DNA of 44,524 bases, from positions 1 through 44,524 of the forward strand of contig JAEKLQ010000058.1 in NCBI GenBank assembly GCA_019509785.1. The letters run 5' to 3'. Shown one piece after another: positions 23,589-31,197 of this stretch (positions are counted from its first letter, which is position 1; every line of letters begins with the position of its first letter). This DNA comes from Fibrobacterota bacterium (lineage in GTDB: Bacteria; Fibrobacterota; Fibrobacteria; UBA11236). The position numbers were made by a program, and so were the translations under genes. The notes below the pieces were generated by a model, which was given only the letters and a program-made list of their open reading frames with translations, searched no databases and was not told where the DNA came from.

Positions 23589-25180
23589 TCGCCCGCCAGG
23601 ACATGACCGCCGATGCCGAGGCGCAGTCTCCCGCGGCGCTGGCCCCCTCGGTGGGCCCGGCCACGGTGCCCACCACGGACCCGGTGGCGGCTTCGTCCGC
23701 GGTTTCGGTGACGGCACCCAACCCGGGCCCTTCGGCGCCCGCCCAGAAGATCTTCGCCGGCGCGGGCTGGCTCGCCCTGTCCAAGGTGGGCTCGCAGATC
23801 TTTTCCTGGGCCGGCACCTTCTACGTGGCCACCCATCTGTCCCCCAGCGATTATGGCCTCTCCAACCTGTCCACCGCTTTTACCGAGTTCGCCGTGATCC
23901 TGACCAACCTGGGGATCGGCACCACCTTGGTGCAGCGACAGGAAACCGATTCCGTAAAGGCCGACAACCTGTTCACCGCCACCTTGGGCCTGGGCGTCCT
24001 TTTGGCCTTGAGCGCATTGGGCCTGGCCTACGTGGGCGCCTGGTATTTCCGCGATGCCCGCCTGGTGGCCCTCACCCAGTTCACCGCCTTCATCTATCTG
24101 CTCAGCTCGCTGACCATCGTTCCCTACAATTTCCTGAATCGCGACATGCGCTTCCGGGAGCGGGGCTTGCTGGACATGTACAGCGTGGTGGCTTCCATCT
24201 CGATCCAGATGCTGCTGGCCCGCCTGGGGTTCGGCGTGTGGACCTTGCTGTGGGGATCGGCGGTGCGCTTCGGGGCGCGCCTGGGGCTCGCCTTCTGGTA
24301 TTCCGGCTACCGTCCGCGTTTGCGCTTCAGCTGGACCTTGCTCAAGGACGACATCGCCTTCTCGGCCCGGCTCACCCTGAACTGGCTGCTGTTCGTCCTC
24401 AAGGAACGCAGCATCCCCATCCTCATCGGGCGTTCGTTCAGCGTCGCGCAATTGGGCCTGCTCGGTTTCGCGGGCAGCCTGTCGGGCATCCCCAACCTCA
24501 AGATAGTGCAGCTCCTGCGCGAGGTGCTTTTACCTCTCCTCTCCAAGCGCAACCACGATCCCATCGCGCAATTACGCGGCTTGGGCACCGCCCTGAAGAT
24601 GATGACCCTGCTCATCCTTCCCATCTACCTGTGCGGATGGCATTACGGAGTCGATACCCTGTCCTTGATCCTTCCGGAACGCTGGGTGCCCATGTTCCCG
24701 CTCTTCGAGGCGCTTTGCCTGGTGCAACTCTGGACCGTGCTGGCCAGCATCGTGTCCATCTACAACACCGCCCAGGGCAAGCCCGGCCGCTCCACCTGGT
24801 ACGAAGGCGCCATGGCCCTGTGCATCCCCATCGCCACCCTGGCCTGCCTGCATTTCCGCCTGATCCAACTGGCGCATATCTGGTCGGCGGTGGGGGCGGG
24901 CGTCTTCTTCATCTGGTTCCTATGGCAATTCCGATCCGAGACCGCCCTGGTGCGCGGCTTCCTCGGCCAGGTCTTTTCCGCGATCGGCGTTTCGGGAGCA
25001 TTGTTCGCCTTGGATACGCTGGTCTCGCGGCATCTCCCGGGAGCCGGGATGGGAAGGGAGATGGGAAGAGAGGTGGCCTGGGCCGTATTGCTGGCCCGCA
25101 TCGCCCTATTCTGCGCGGGCTACGGGCTCTTCCTGCGCCTGGCGCATTGGGAATTCCTGAAGGGGTTGCGGCGGAAATAG
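23585..25180 (+). CDS. Wzx-like polysaccharide flippase
   Basis: 531 residues. A 50-residue Ala/Pro/Thr-rich N-terminal tail precedes the MOP/PST-type transporter, which begins KIFAGAGWLALSKVGSQIFSW and has about 13-14 membrane helices. Family signs include HLSPSDYGLSNL in the first loop, NLGIGTTLVQRQ and NFLNRDMRFRERG. It would flip lipid-linked oligosaccharide repeat units to the periplasm for the upstream polymerase. The ATG at 23585 overlaps the previous stop as ATGA; ATG 23573 is also in frame. Last gene of the plus-strand unit; the convergent YdeI gene ends 41 bases later. Confidence 0.9.
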   Translation: MIARQDMTADAEAQSPAALAPSVGPATVPTTDPVAASSAVSVTAPNPGPSAPAQKIFAGAGWLALSKVGSQIFSWAGTFYVATHLSPSDYGLSNLSTAFTEFAVILTNLGIGTTLVQRQETDSVKADNLFTATLGLGVLLALSALGLAYVGAWYFRDARLVALTQFTAFIYLLSSLTIVPYNFLNRDMRFRERGLLDMYSVVASISIQMLLARLGFGVWTLLWGSAVRFGARLGLAFWYSGYRPRLRFSWTLLKDDIAFSARLTLNWLLFVLKERSIPILIGRSFSVAQLGLLGFAGSLSGIPNLKIVQLLREVLLPLLSKRNHDPIAQLRGLGTALKMMTLLILPIYLCGWHYGVDTLSLILPERWVPMFPLFEALCLVQLWTVLASIVSIYNTAQGKPGRSTWYEGAMALCIPIATLACLHFRLIQLAHIWSAVGAGVFFIWFLWQFRSETALVRGFLGQVFSAIGVSGALFALDTLVSRHLPGAGMGREMGREVAWAVLLARIALFCAGYGLFLRLAHWEFLKGLRRK

Positions 25181-25221
25181 CGGTCAGCGGCAGGCCCGGA
25201 AGAACGGCGTCGCCGCTCCCC

Positions 25222-25833
25222 CTACTTCTTCTCGTACTTCCAGTTCCGTCCCTTGCCTTCGGCCATCCATTCCAAGGCCTGCGCCAGGCGCTTCTCCCGG
25301 GTCGCTTCCGTCTTCGCTTCCGCCAGCCATTCGATGTACTCGCGTTGCTTGCCCGGAGGGAGCCCCTTGAATCCGGCCGCCGCCTTGGCGTCCCCGCGGA
25401 AGGCCGCTTGCAGGAAGGCCGGCAGCTTGGCCGGCGGCTTCGGCTTGGCGCGGTCCTCCGCGCTCCGGCCGGGGTTCTTCGCGCCCTGATCGGTCAGGGC
25501 CATCGCTTTCTTGATGCAGGCCAGGATCACCTTGTCCGCGGGCAAATCCTGGAGCGAGGTGATACGGCCGAACTGGCCCATGGCAGTTTCGAAAGCCTTC
25601 TCCTCCACGATCAGGCGTCCCAGCCAGAACCCCAGGACCACATGGGCCTTGAAGGCGGCCATATGCATCAGAGGGCTGCCGGCGTAGGTGAAAAAAGGCA
25701 TTCCCCATTTCACGGTCTCTTCGGTTTCCGGGCAGCCCTTATGGGCCAAGGCGCGGATATGGGTGAGGATGGGCCGGGCGAAGGCGGGGGCGGAAGCGAT
25801 CTTATCGTCGATGCGCGGATCGCGTTTGGGCAT
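25222..25833 (-). CDS. YdeI/OmpD-associated-type protein with DUF1801 domain
   Basis: 203 residues. The first part (about 10-115) matches the DUF1801 fold (ETEETVKWGMPFFTYAGSPLMHMAAFKAHVVLGFW). The tail is the YdeI-type helical segment (LPPGKQREYIEWLAEAKTEATREKRLAQALEWMAEGKGRNWKYE). Homologues are small soluble proteins, some linked to stress or cationic-peptide resistance; no reaction is known. It follows the small lipoprotein gene by 6 bases on the same strand. It is not an obvious part of EPS synthesis. Confidence 0.88.
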   Translation of the reverse strand: MPKRDPRIDDKIASAPAFARPILTHIRALAHKGCPETEETVKWGMPFFTYAGSPLMHMAAFKAHVVLGFWLGRLIVEEKAFETAMGQFGRITSLQDLPADKVILACIKKAMALTDQGAKNPGRSAEDRAKPKPPAKLPAFLQAAFRGDAKAAAGFKGLPPGKQREYIEWLAEAKTEATREKRLAQALEWMAEGKGRNWKYEKK

Positions 25834-25839
25834 AGACGT

Positions 25840-26193
25840 TCAGTCCTTCAGCTTGTTGGTTTTGATCTTGAAATGCAATCCGCTTTCCATATAGAGCACG
25901 TCGCCCTTGATGGGCAGATAGCCGGCGGGAAAATGGGGCTTGAAGGCGTCGGCCAGGAACCAGATCGTATCATGCGCGTAACGGTAACCGCCCTGTGCCT
26001 TCAGGTTCTCCTTCACCACGCCGTAGCCGTACTCGGCATGCCCGTCCGGGAACAGGCGGATGAACTCGCTGCCCACAGGGGCGGGGCGTTCGGCCTCGAG
26101 CACGGGGCCCTGGCGGCAGGCCGTGAATACGGCTAGCGCAAGAGAGGCGGCGAACAGCAGGCCGGGAAGGCGCGAAAGTTTACCCATCGGCAT
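25840..26193 (-). CDS. Small predicted lipoprotein, unknown family
   Basis: 117 residues with a signal peptide and a plausible lipobox (FTAC, Cys26). The rest is a compact, partly beta-rich domain (SEFIRLFPDGHAEYGYGVV, DTIWFLADAFKPHFPAGYLPI) with no motif I recognise. It sits 15 bases after the GT2 gene and 6 bases before the YdeI gene on the same strand, so the three are probably co-transcribed. There is no strong Shine-Dalgarno at the first ATG; a second ATG lies two codons in. Confidence 0.65.
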   Translation of the reverse strand: MPMGKLSRLPGLLFAASLALAVFTACRQGPVLEAERPAPVGSEFIRLFPDGHAEYGYGVVKENLKAQGGYRYAHDTIWFLADAFKPHFPAGYLPIKGDVLYMESGLHFKIKTNKLKD

Positions 26194-26208
26194 GGGGCAG
26201 AAAGGTAA

Positions 26209-27141
26209 TTACTGGGCCGCGACGTAGGTATGCGTTCCGGCGTGCGCGGCGTCCGGCGGCAGTGGCTCCGGCCCTGGGGCGGGGGCGAGGCGTCGAAAGA
26301 TCCAATGGGTCATGCGCGCGCTGCTCCATTTGCCGAAAACGCCCAGGCAGGCCAGGCGGTCCATGGGGGAGAGCGGGGCGCGATTGAGGGATTCCCAATA
26401 GCCCCAGGCGCGGCTGAAGGCGGGCGACAACGGGGGGCGGGCGCCCACCCGGAACCAGGCCATCCGTTCCCTCGCCGAGGGGAATTGCCGGGTACTCGTG
26501 CCCGGATGATCGCGGCGGAGAAAGAGGATCTCGGGCACTTCGACGAAGGGGCCGTGCAGGCAAAGCTCCGCCAGCAAATTGCGATCGGCGCCGGCGTAGG
26601 CCCCGAGCAAGGGAGTGCGCCGCAGGAACTCGGTCCGCATCACGCCGAAAATGGGGAAGCAGGCGTGATCGACGCAGATGCAATCGTGGAAGCGCACGGC
26701 CGGGTCGGGCGAATCGGTGCGCAGGCGGATGCCATAGTCCCAGAGCGTCTCGCCTTCCGGCCCGATAACCCGGGTGCGCGGATAGGCGAGCACGGCGGAA
26801 GGGCGGGCCTTAAGCGCGGTGACGCAGCGCTCCAGCAGTTCCGGCGAGCAAACGTCGTCATGGGCCGCCCACCGGAAAAAAGGGGAGCGGCCGAGCCGGA
26901 ACACGCGGTTGAAATTCCAGGTGGCGCCGCGGTTGACCGGTTCGCGCAGATAGCGGATGCGGCCGTCGCGCGCCGCGAATTCGCGGCAAATGGCCTCGGT
27001 GCCGTCCTTGGAGCCATTATCGGAGAGGATCAGTTCCCAGTCGGTGAACGTCTGGGCCAGCAAAGACTCAAGGGATTGCCGCAGGTAATTCTCCCCGTTA
27101 TAGACGGGAAGGCCGATCGTCAGCGAGGGAGCGTCATCCAT
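26209..27141 (-). CDS. Glycosyltransferase family 2 (GT-A)
   Basis: 310 residues from ATG 27141, where the domain begins MDDAPSLTIGLPVYNGENYL. Catalytic signs are LILSDNGSKDGTEAI, PFFRWAAHDDVCSPE (the acidic metal-binding motif is read as HDD) and ADRNLLAELCLHGPF. No membrane helix is seen, so it is a soluble or peripheral enzyme. It probably adds a side sugar to the EPS or to a glycan on surface proteins. It is divergent from the secreted lyase-like gene at 27220, with a 78-base gap. The Shine-Dalgarno is poor. Confidence 0.87.
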   Translation of the reverse strand: MDDAPSLTIGLPVYNGENYLRQSLESLLAQTFTDWELILSDNGSKDGTEAICREFAARDGRIRYLREPVNRGATWNFNRVFRLGRSPFFRWAAHDDVCSPELLERCVTALKARPSAVLAYPRTRVIGPEGETLWDYGIRLRTDSPDPAVRFHDCICVDHACFPIFGVMRTEFLRRTPLLGAYAGADRNLLAELCLHGPFVEVPEILFLRRDHPGTSTRQFPSARERMAWFRVGARPPLSPAFSRAWGYWESLNRAPLSPMDRLACLGVFGKWSSARMTHWIFRRLAPAPGPEPLPPDAAHAGTHTYVAAQ

Positions 27142-27219
27142 GCCTTGAAAAAACCTTATGGGCAAGTCACGGTCAATAGGCCATTTGCGATCGGAGCCGC
27201 CACCTCGTATCTTCCCCAT

Positions 27220-28110
27220 ATGCTGCGAACGGCCCTGCTCCCGATCCTGGCGGCCGTCCTCGTTTGCGGAACGCGCGCCCAAACCACGGCGACCTTCACC
27301 GGCGTTCCTTTCGCTTCCGATTTCGAGGACGCCGACGCGGCCTGCATCCAGTCCCGCCCCGCCGCAGGATGCGCGGGCTGGATGGGGATCCACGACGCCC
27401 CCATTTCCCTAAGCTCGGGTGAGAAGGCGCATAGCGGCAACAAGGCCTTGCGCATCGAATTCACCAAGAACGAAGACTATGGCGGCACCTGGCGCAAGAC
27501 GGAAGCCCGCCGCATCTTCACGCGCTTTTACGATTACTACGATTCGGGGTTCGACTTCGCGGCGGGCATGAAAATCCATCGCCTCTCTTCGTTCAACGAC
27601 GCCAAGCAGATCAACGATTTCGATATCATCCTGCAGCTCAAGGCCGATACCCCGGACGCCAACTATTGCGGCCTTACCGATGCGCGCTGGATCGCCCTAT
27701 CGTTCAACGGGGGGCCCAACGATTGGGGCAGCGTAGAGGCGCGTTTCACCCCCGTGCGCGGCCGCTGGTATTGCATCGAAACCGAAGTCTGGCTGAATTC
27801 GCCCGGCATGTCCGACGGCGAGGCGCGCGTTTGGATCGACGGCCAACTCGTGGCCGAAGGCAAGAAGATGAACATCCGCGGCTCGCTCGATACGCCCATC
27901 AACCGCGTGATGTTCGGCGGATGGTACTCGAACTCTGCGGCGGGCAAGAATCCCTGCCCCAACCCCGTCTCGCCCTCGCGCCGCTACGTCGACGATGCGG
28001 CCATCTCCGGAACCTATATCGGACTCCTGCCCGCCAGTCCCGGCACGCGCCACCCGACCCATCGGCCCCGCAATTTACCCGCCCACGAGTACGATCCCAT
28101 CCCGGACTAA
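27220..28110 (+). CDS. Secreted polysaccharide-lyase-like jelly-roll protein
   Basis: 296 residues with a signal peptide (LLPILAAVLVCGTRA). The mature part looks like a concanavalin-type beta-sandwich as in polysaccharide lyase or alginate/heparin lyase-like families: FASDFED, a middle GTWRKTEARRIFTRFYDYYD, INDFDIILQLKA, GRWYCIETEVWLNSPG and ARVWIDGQLV. Such proteins cleave or bind acidic polysaccharide outside the cell, which would fit trimming or release of the EPS encoded here. The C-terminal 25 residues are Pro/His/Arg-rich. The lyase role is inferred from pattern only, and I cannot assign catalytic residues. No good ribosome site precedes the ATG. Confidence 0.7.
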   Translation: MLRTALLPILAAVLVCGTRAQTTATFTGVPFASDFEDADAACIQSRPAAGCAGWMGIHDAPISLSSGEKAHSGNKALRIEFTKNEDYGGTWRKTEARRIFTRFYDYYDSGFDFAAGMKIHRLSSFNDAKQINDFDIILQLKADTPDANYCGLTDARWIALSFNGGPNDWGSVEARFTPVRGRWYCIETEVWLNSPGMSDGEARVWIDGQLVAEGKKMNIRGSLDTPINRVMFGGWYSNSAAGKNPCPNPVSPSRRYVDDAAISGTYIGLLPASPGTRHPTHRPRNLPAHEYDPIPD

Positions 28111-28116
28111 GGGCCG

Positions 28117-29196
28117 CTAAGCAGAGGTCTCGAAAACCGGGCCGGCGGCGGACAAGGCCGGCGCGGCAAGCGCGGCCAGCGCCCCTTCCAAAGCCGCCAG
28201 ACGCTCCCGCTCATCGCTTTGGCGCCGATCCAGCCAGGATCGGATAGCCGATCTGTAGGCGGGAAGGCCGTTCATCAGTTCGCGGATGCGCGCCTCCAGA
28301 TCGGCCGCGCTGCCATCGGTATAAACGCAGCCGGCGTCGAAAAACCCGCGCAGCGCCCGCGAGTTCCCCAGGATGAGCGGCTTGCCCATGGCCGCGCCTT
28401 CGTAGCCCCCGCAGACCAAGGTGGCCTCTCGCCGCGTCACCGCCATTACGGCATCGCAATGGGCCATGGCCGCGAAGAAATCGTTTTCGGACAGGTAGCC
28501 CGTGGCGATGAAATTGTCCGGGGCCGAACGTAAAAGGCGCGCGTAGCCCGCGGGAGCGCGGCCCGTGATGCGGACGATGACCTCGCCGCGCAGGCGGCGG
28601 CAGGCCTCCATGGCCGCCTCGATAGGCTCGTCGAAAGCCCAGGACGAGACGAACAGGATTTCCTTGATCGCGCGCGGCTTGGCCTCGGCAGCCTCGGCCA
28701 GGGGGCGCCAGGCGGAAACATCGGGAAAGGGATCGGGCAGCACGAAAGCCCGGCCGCCGGCCCGCTCCACGCTTTCGGCCAATTCCGGATTGGTCACCAG
28801 GGTGAGGTCGGCGCGCCGCAAGGTGAAATCGCTGAGCAAATCCGAGAGGCGGCGCTTAAGGCCCGCGCCGGGCCCGGAGAGATGCGCGAAATTGCTGTGC
28901 CGGTCGACCACGAGGGTATAACCGAGCGGGCCTTTGAGGGCGCCCGCCCAGGCCGCCAAAACCATGGACGGATTCTGGACGAAGACCAAATTTCCTGGTT
29001 TTTTCGAGAGGAGCGCGGCGGTGCCGGCCAGGCACCGCGGATAGCGCAGCCAACCCTTGTGCAGGAAAAGCCGGATTTCCGCGCCCAGGATGCGCGCCAG
29101 CCCCAGGGACCGGCGCTGGGTCTCCCAGGCGATCCATGTGCGGGAGAGAGTGCGGGAGAGAAATGGGGCGGAAGCGCCGGATGGGCCGTTCCTCAC
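28117..29196 (-). CDS. Glycosyltransferase (GT4-like, GT-B)
   Basis: 359 residues. The GTG start at 29196 overlaps the methyltransferase stop (GTGA) and has GGAGG 8 bases upstream. GT-B signs are YTLVVDRHSNFAHLSGPG and RRADLTLVTNPELAESVERAG in the acceptor half, and ILFVSSWAFDEPIEAAMEA, DNFIATGYLSENDFFAAMAHCDAVMAVTRREATLVCGGYEGAAMGKPLIL in the donor half. The usual EX7E is replaced by a more distant pattern, so it may be a divergent subfamily. It is coupled to the methyltransferase and probably modifies the same glycan. Confidence 0.8.
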   Translation of the reverse strand: MRNGPSGASAPFLSRTLSRTWIAWETQRRSLGLARILGAEIRLFLHKGWLRYPRCLAGTAALLSKKPGNLVFVQNPSMVLAAWAGALKGPLGYTLVVDRHSNFAHLSGPGAGLKRRLSDLLSDFTLRRADLTLVTNPELAESVERAGGRAFVLPDPFPDVSAWRPLAEAAEAKPRAIKEILFVSSWAFDEPIEAAMEACRRLRGEVIVRITGRAPAGYARLLRSAPDNFIATGYLSENDFFAAMAHCDAVMAVTRREATLVCGGYEGAAMGKPLILGNSRALRGFFDAGCVYTDGSAADLEARIRELMNGLPAYRSAIRSWLDRRQSDERERLAALEGALAALAAPALSAAGPVFETSA

Positions 29197-29900
29197 AAAC
29201 GAAACCTCCGCCCCAGTACGTTGTAGAGGTGCCAGATGCGGCGGTGGCGGGATAGATCGAAAAGGGGGGCCAGCTCGCGATCGACGCTGCCGATCCACAT
29301 GCCCCCCGAGTAGCGGCGGTAATCCTGGAACAGCAATTGATGCGGGAACAGGTCCCATTCCGAGCGCAGGAACAGGCGGTTGGCATCGTGCAGGACCACC
29401 ACGCCGCCGGGCGCGAGGAGTTCGCGGGCCTTGCGCAGGCAGGCTTCCCGGGCGCGCCCGTCGATGAGGATGAAATCGAAGGGCTCGAAGCGGTCCGGGT
29501 ATTCGACGTAACTGCGGAAGTCGGCGTAGGTGCCGTCGCCGTTCTCGGGGTGCCATGGCTCTTGCTCGGCCGGCACGGCATGCACTTCGACGTTAGGGGG
29601 CGCCTCTTCCCGGATCCGCGCCGCCCAGGCGGGATCATGCTCGATGGCGATCCAAGCGCCGCCGGGGGCCCCTGGTTCTAAAAGGCGGGAGAAATGGGAG
29701 GTGCCATAGCCGGCTCCCCATTCCAGGGCCCGCTTGGGACGCAGGCCGGCAAGCAGATCTTCCATGATCCGGATTTCCCGGTATTTCATCCATGGTTTGC
29801 GCACCTCTTGTTTAAGGATGCGCTCCAGGACCTTGTCGCGGTATTCCCGCACGGCCTGATCGAGAAAGGTTTGCAGGGGTGCCGGAATGGTATTTGCCAT
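29193..29900 (-). CDS. Class I SAM-dependent methyltransferase
   Basis: 235 residues from ATG 29900 (MANTIPAPLQTFLDQ); the frame is open to 29990 but the extra segment looks non-coding. A Rossmann-like methyltransferase: motif I LEWGAGYGTSHFS, an acidic residue after beta-2 in WIAIEHDPAW, and a later FDFILIDGRAREACL followed by GGVVVLHDANR. The DGR and HDAN motifs resemble the FkbM/TylF-like or O-methyltransferase-type groups that modify sugars. Coupled by a 4-base overlap to a glycosyltransferase, so a methyl decoration of the EPS is likely. Confidence 0.85.
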   Translation of the reverse strand: MANTIPAPLQTFLDQAVREYRDKVLERILKQEVRKPWMKYREIRIMEDLLAGLRPKRALEWGAGYGTSHFSRLLEPGAPGGAWIAIEHDPAWAARIREEAPPNVEVHAVPAEQEPWHPENGDGTYADFRSYVEYPDRFEPFDFILIDGRAREACLRKARELLAPGGVVVLHDANRLFLRSEWDLFPHQLLFQDYRRYSGGMWIGSVDRELAPLFDLSRHRRIWHLYNVLGRRFRL

Positions 29901-30221
29901 CCTTTTAAGATGAAAATCGGCGCGCGGGGGCCGCAATAGGAAAGATTCCGCGCGATTGCCGGAGGTTAGCGTGAGGCGGACCCGTTCCACCCGATTTCGG
30001 TGCTGCCCGCGAATTCGTCACTTTCTTCACGGATCATTTTGCCGCTTGCGTAAGCAGTCGAAATAACTGACGGGAATTTTACTGGTGCCATCGAGACCGT
30101 GGCGGTAGAATAGACAAGTCTCCGCATGGGACCGAGTTCAAGCCTGATGGGATGTGTGCCCGAAGGGCGTCCTCAGCGGCGATACCACCTGACCTGAGCG
30201 GCCGGAAAGGGATTTTTCCCG
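29901..30221. other. 321-base intergenic region with possible promoter and leader
   Basis: No gene was found between the divergent methyltransferase and FlgD-like genes. TAGAAT at 30106-30111 is a fair plus-strand -10; the -35 is unclear. It would leave a leader of about 100 bases containing small stems (GCCC-GAA-GGGC; CTCAG pairing with CTGAG). GGGA-TTTT-TCCC (30209-30220) lies directly before the ATG and overlaps the only Shine-Dalgarno-like AAAGGGA. I compared it mentally with c-di-GMP-I and other common riboswitches and saw no match. Confidence 0.4.
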
Positions 30222-31121
30222 ATGTCCCCTGTGTCCCGTTTTGCCTTCGTTTTCGCGGGCATCATCGCCTTCGCAGCCCCTTCCCATTCCAAGGGCATCA
30301 GGGTCCGTTTCCTTCCCAATCCCCCGGAGGACTCGGTCGTCAGTTACCAGGTGATGCGCGCCGACGGGCTCAACCTGGCGACGGTAAAGGTGGGGCAGGT
30401 TTCCGCCGCGGCCGCGCGCGATACCTTCGATTTCGCGGACACCACCGCCCTCAAGGGTCGGCCCTATGTCTATAGCATCATCGGGCTCGACGCCGGCGGC
30501 GGAGCCAGCGCCCCGTCCGAATCCACCGAGGTGGCGCAGCCCTTCCTGGCCTTGCCGGATACCTTGCTCGGGGGTGCCCAGGGCGCCCGTTTCACCTTGA
30601 GCATAGGCGCCAACCCCTTGTCCGGCTCGGCGCCCCTGGCCCTTTCCCTGGAAGACAGCTCGCGTTTCAGCTTGCGCTACGACAGCGCGGCGGGGCAAAT
30701 CGTATTCGCGCCGCGCGGCGCGGCGCGCTCGGGCCAGGTGGTTTTGCATGCGACCTATTTCGGCAAGTTCACCGATCAAGGTTCGGTTTGGATTTCCCTG
30801 GAGACCACCGCGCTGCGCCCTTCGCCGAGAACGGAGGGAGGCATCTGGGCCGTTCCTTCCGCATGGTCGTTGCGCCAGGGCGTGCTCCGCATCCGCGGCG
30901 CGGCCGGTTCGGCAGGATCTGCAACGGCGGCGAACTGGAGCCTGTGGACGGCGGATGGCGGGACGGTGGCCGTCCTACCCTTGCCGGGGGATGGTTCGGA
31001 AGCGGCCTGGGATGGGCGCGATGGAAGCGGCCGCCCGGTGAAACCCGCCGCATACCTTTGGGCCGCGCGGGGACCCGGAGGGACGCTTTTGCGATCGGGA
31101 TCGCTGCGCATCCTCCCTTAA
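30222..31121 (+). CDS. Secreted protein with fibronectin-like and FlgD-like Ig C-terminal region
   Basis: 299 residues. A signal peptide (FAFVFAGIIAFAAPSHS) is followed by a fibronectin-III-like part (about 25-105; YQVMRADGLNLATVKVG, ALKGRPYVYSIIGLDAGG), a middle beta-rich part, and a C-terminal FlgD-type Ig domain (EAAWDGRDGSGRPVKPAAYLWAARG). The FlgD-like ending is common at the C-terminus of exported proteins in Fibrobacterota and other bacteria with envelope sorting systems. It is probably a cell-surface or EPS-associated structural protein. No catalytic motif is present. Confidence 0.7.
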   Translation: MSPVSRFAFVFAGIIAFAAPSHSKGIRVRFLPNPPEDSVVSYQVMRADGLNLATVKVGQVSAAAARDTFDFADTTALKGRPYVYSIIGLDAGGGASAPSESTEVAQPFLALPDTLLGGAQGARFTLSIGANPLSGSAPLALSLEDSSRFSLRYDSAAGQIVFAPRGAARSGQVVLHATYFGKFTDQGSVWISLETTALRPSPRTEGGIWAVPSAWSLRQGVLRIRGAAGSAGSATAANWSLWTADGGTVAVLPLPGDGSEAAWDGRDGSGRPVKPAAYLWAARGPGGTLLRSGSLRILP

Positions 31122-31197
31122 ATACCCTCCCAGACTGATTTCACGGCCGGCGCCGGTGGCGCTTGTTTCCCCCTCCCGCGGAAACGTTTTTCATCGC

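Noticed and set aside
26230-27219. Long upstream extension of the lyase-like gene's frame
   Set aside because: It is antisense to a conserved GT2 gene, and the signal peptide only begins at the ATG at 27220.
30112-30221. c-di-GMP or other riboswitch in the leader of the FlgD-like gene
   Set aside because: None of the conserved GEMM blocks were seen; only small local stems.
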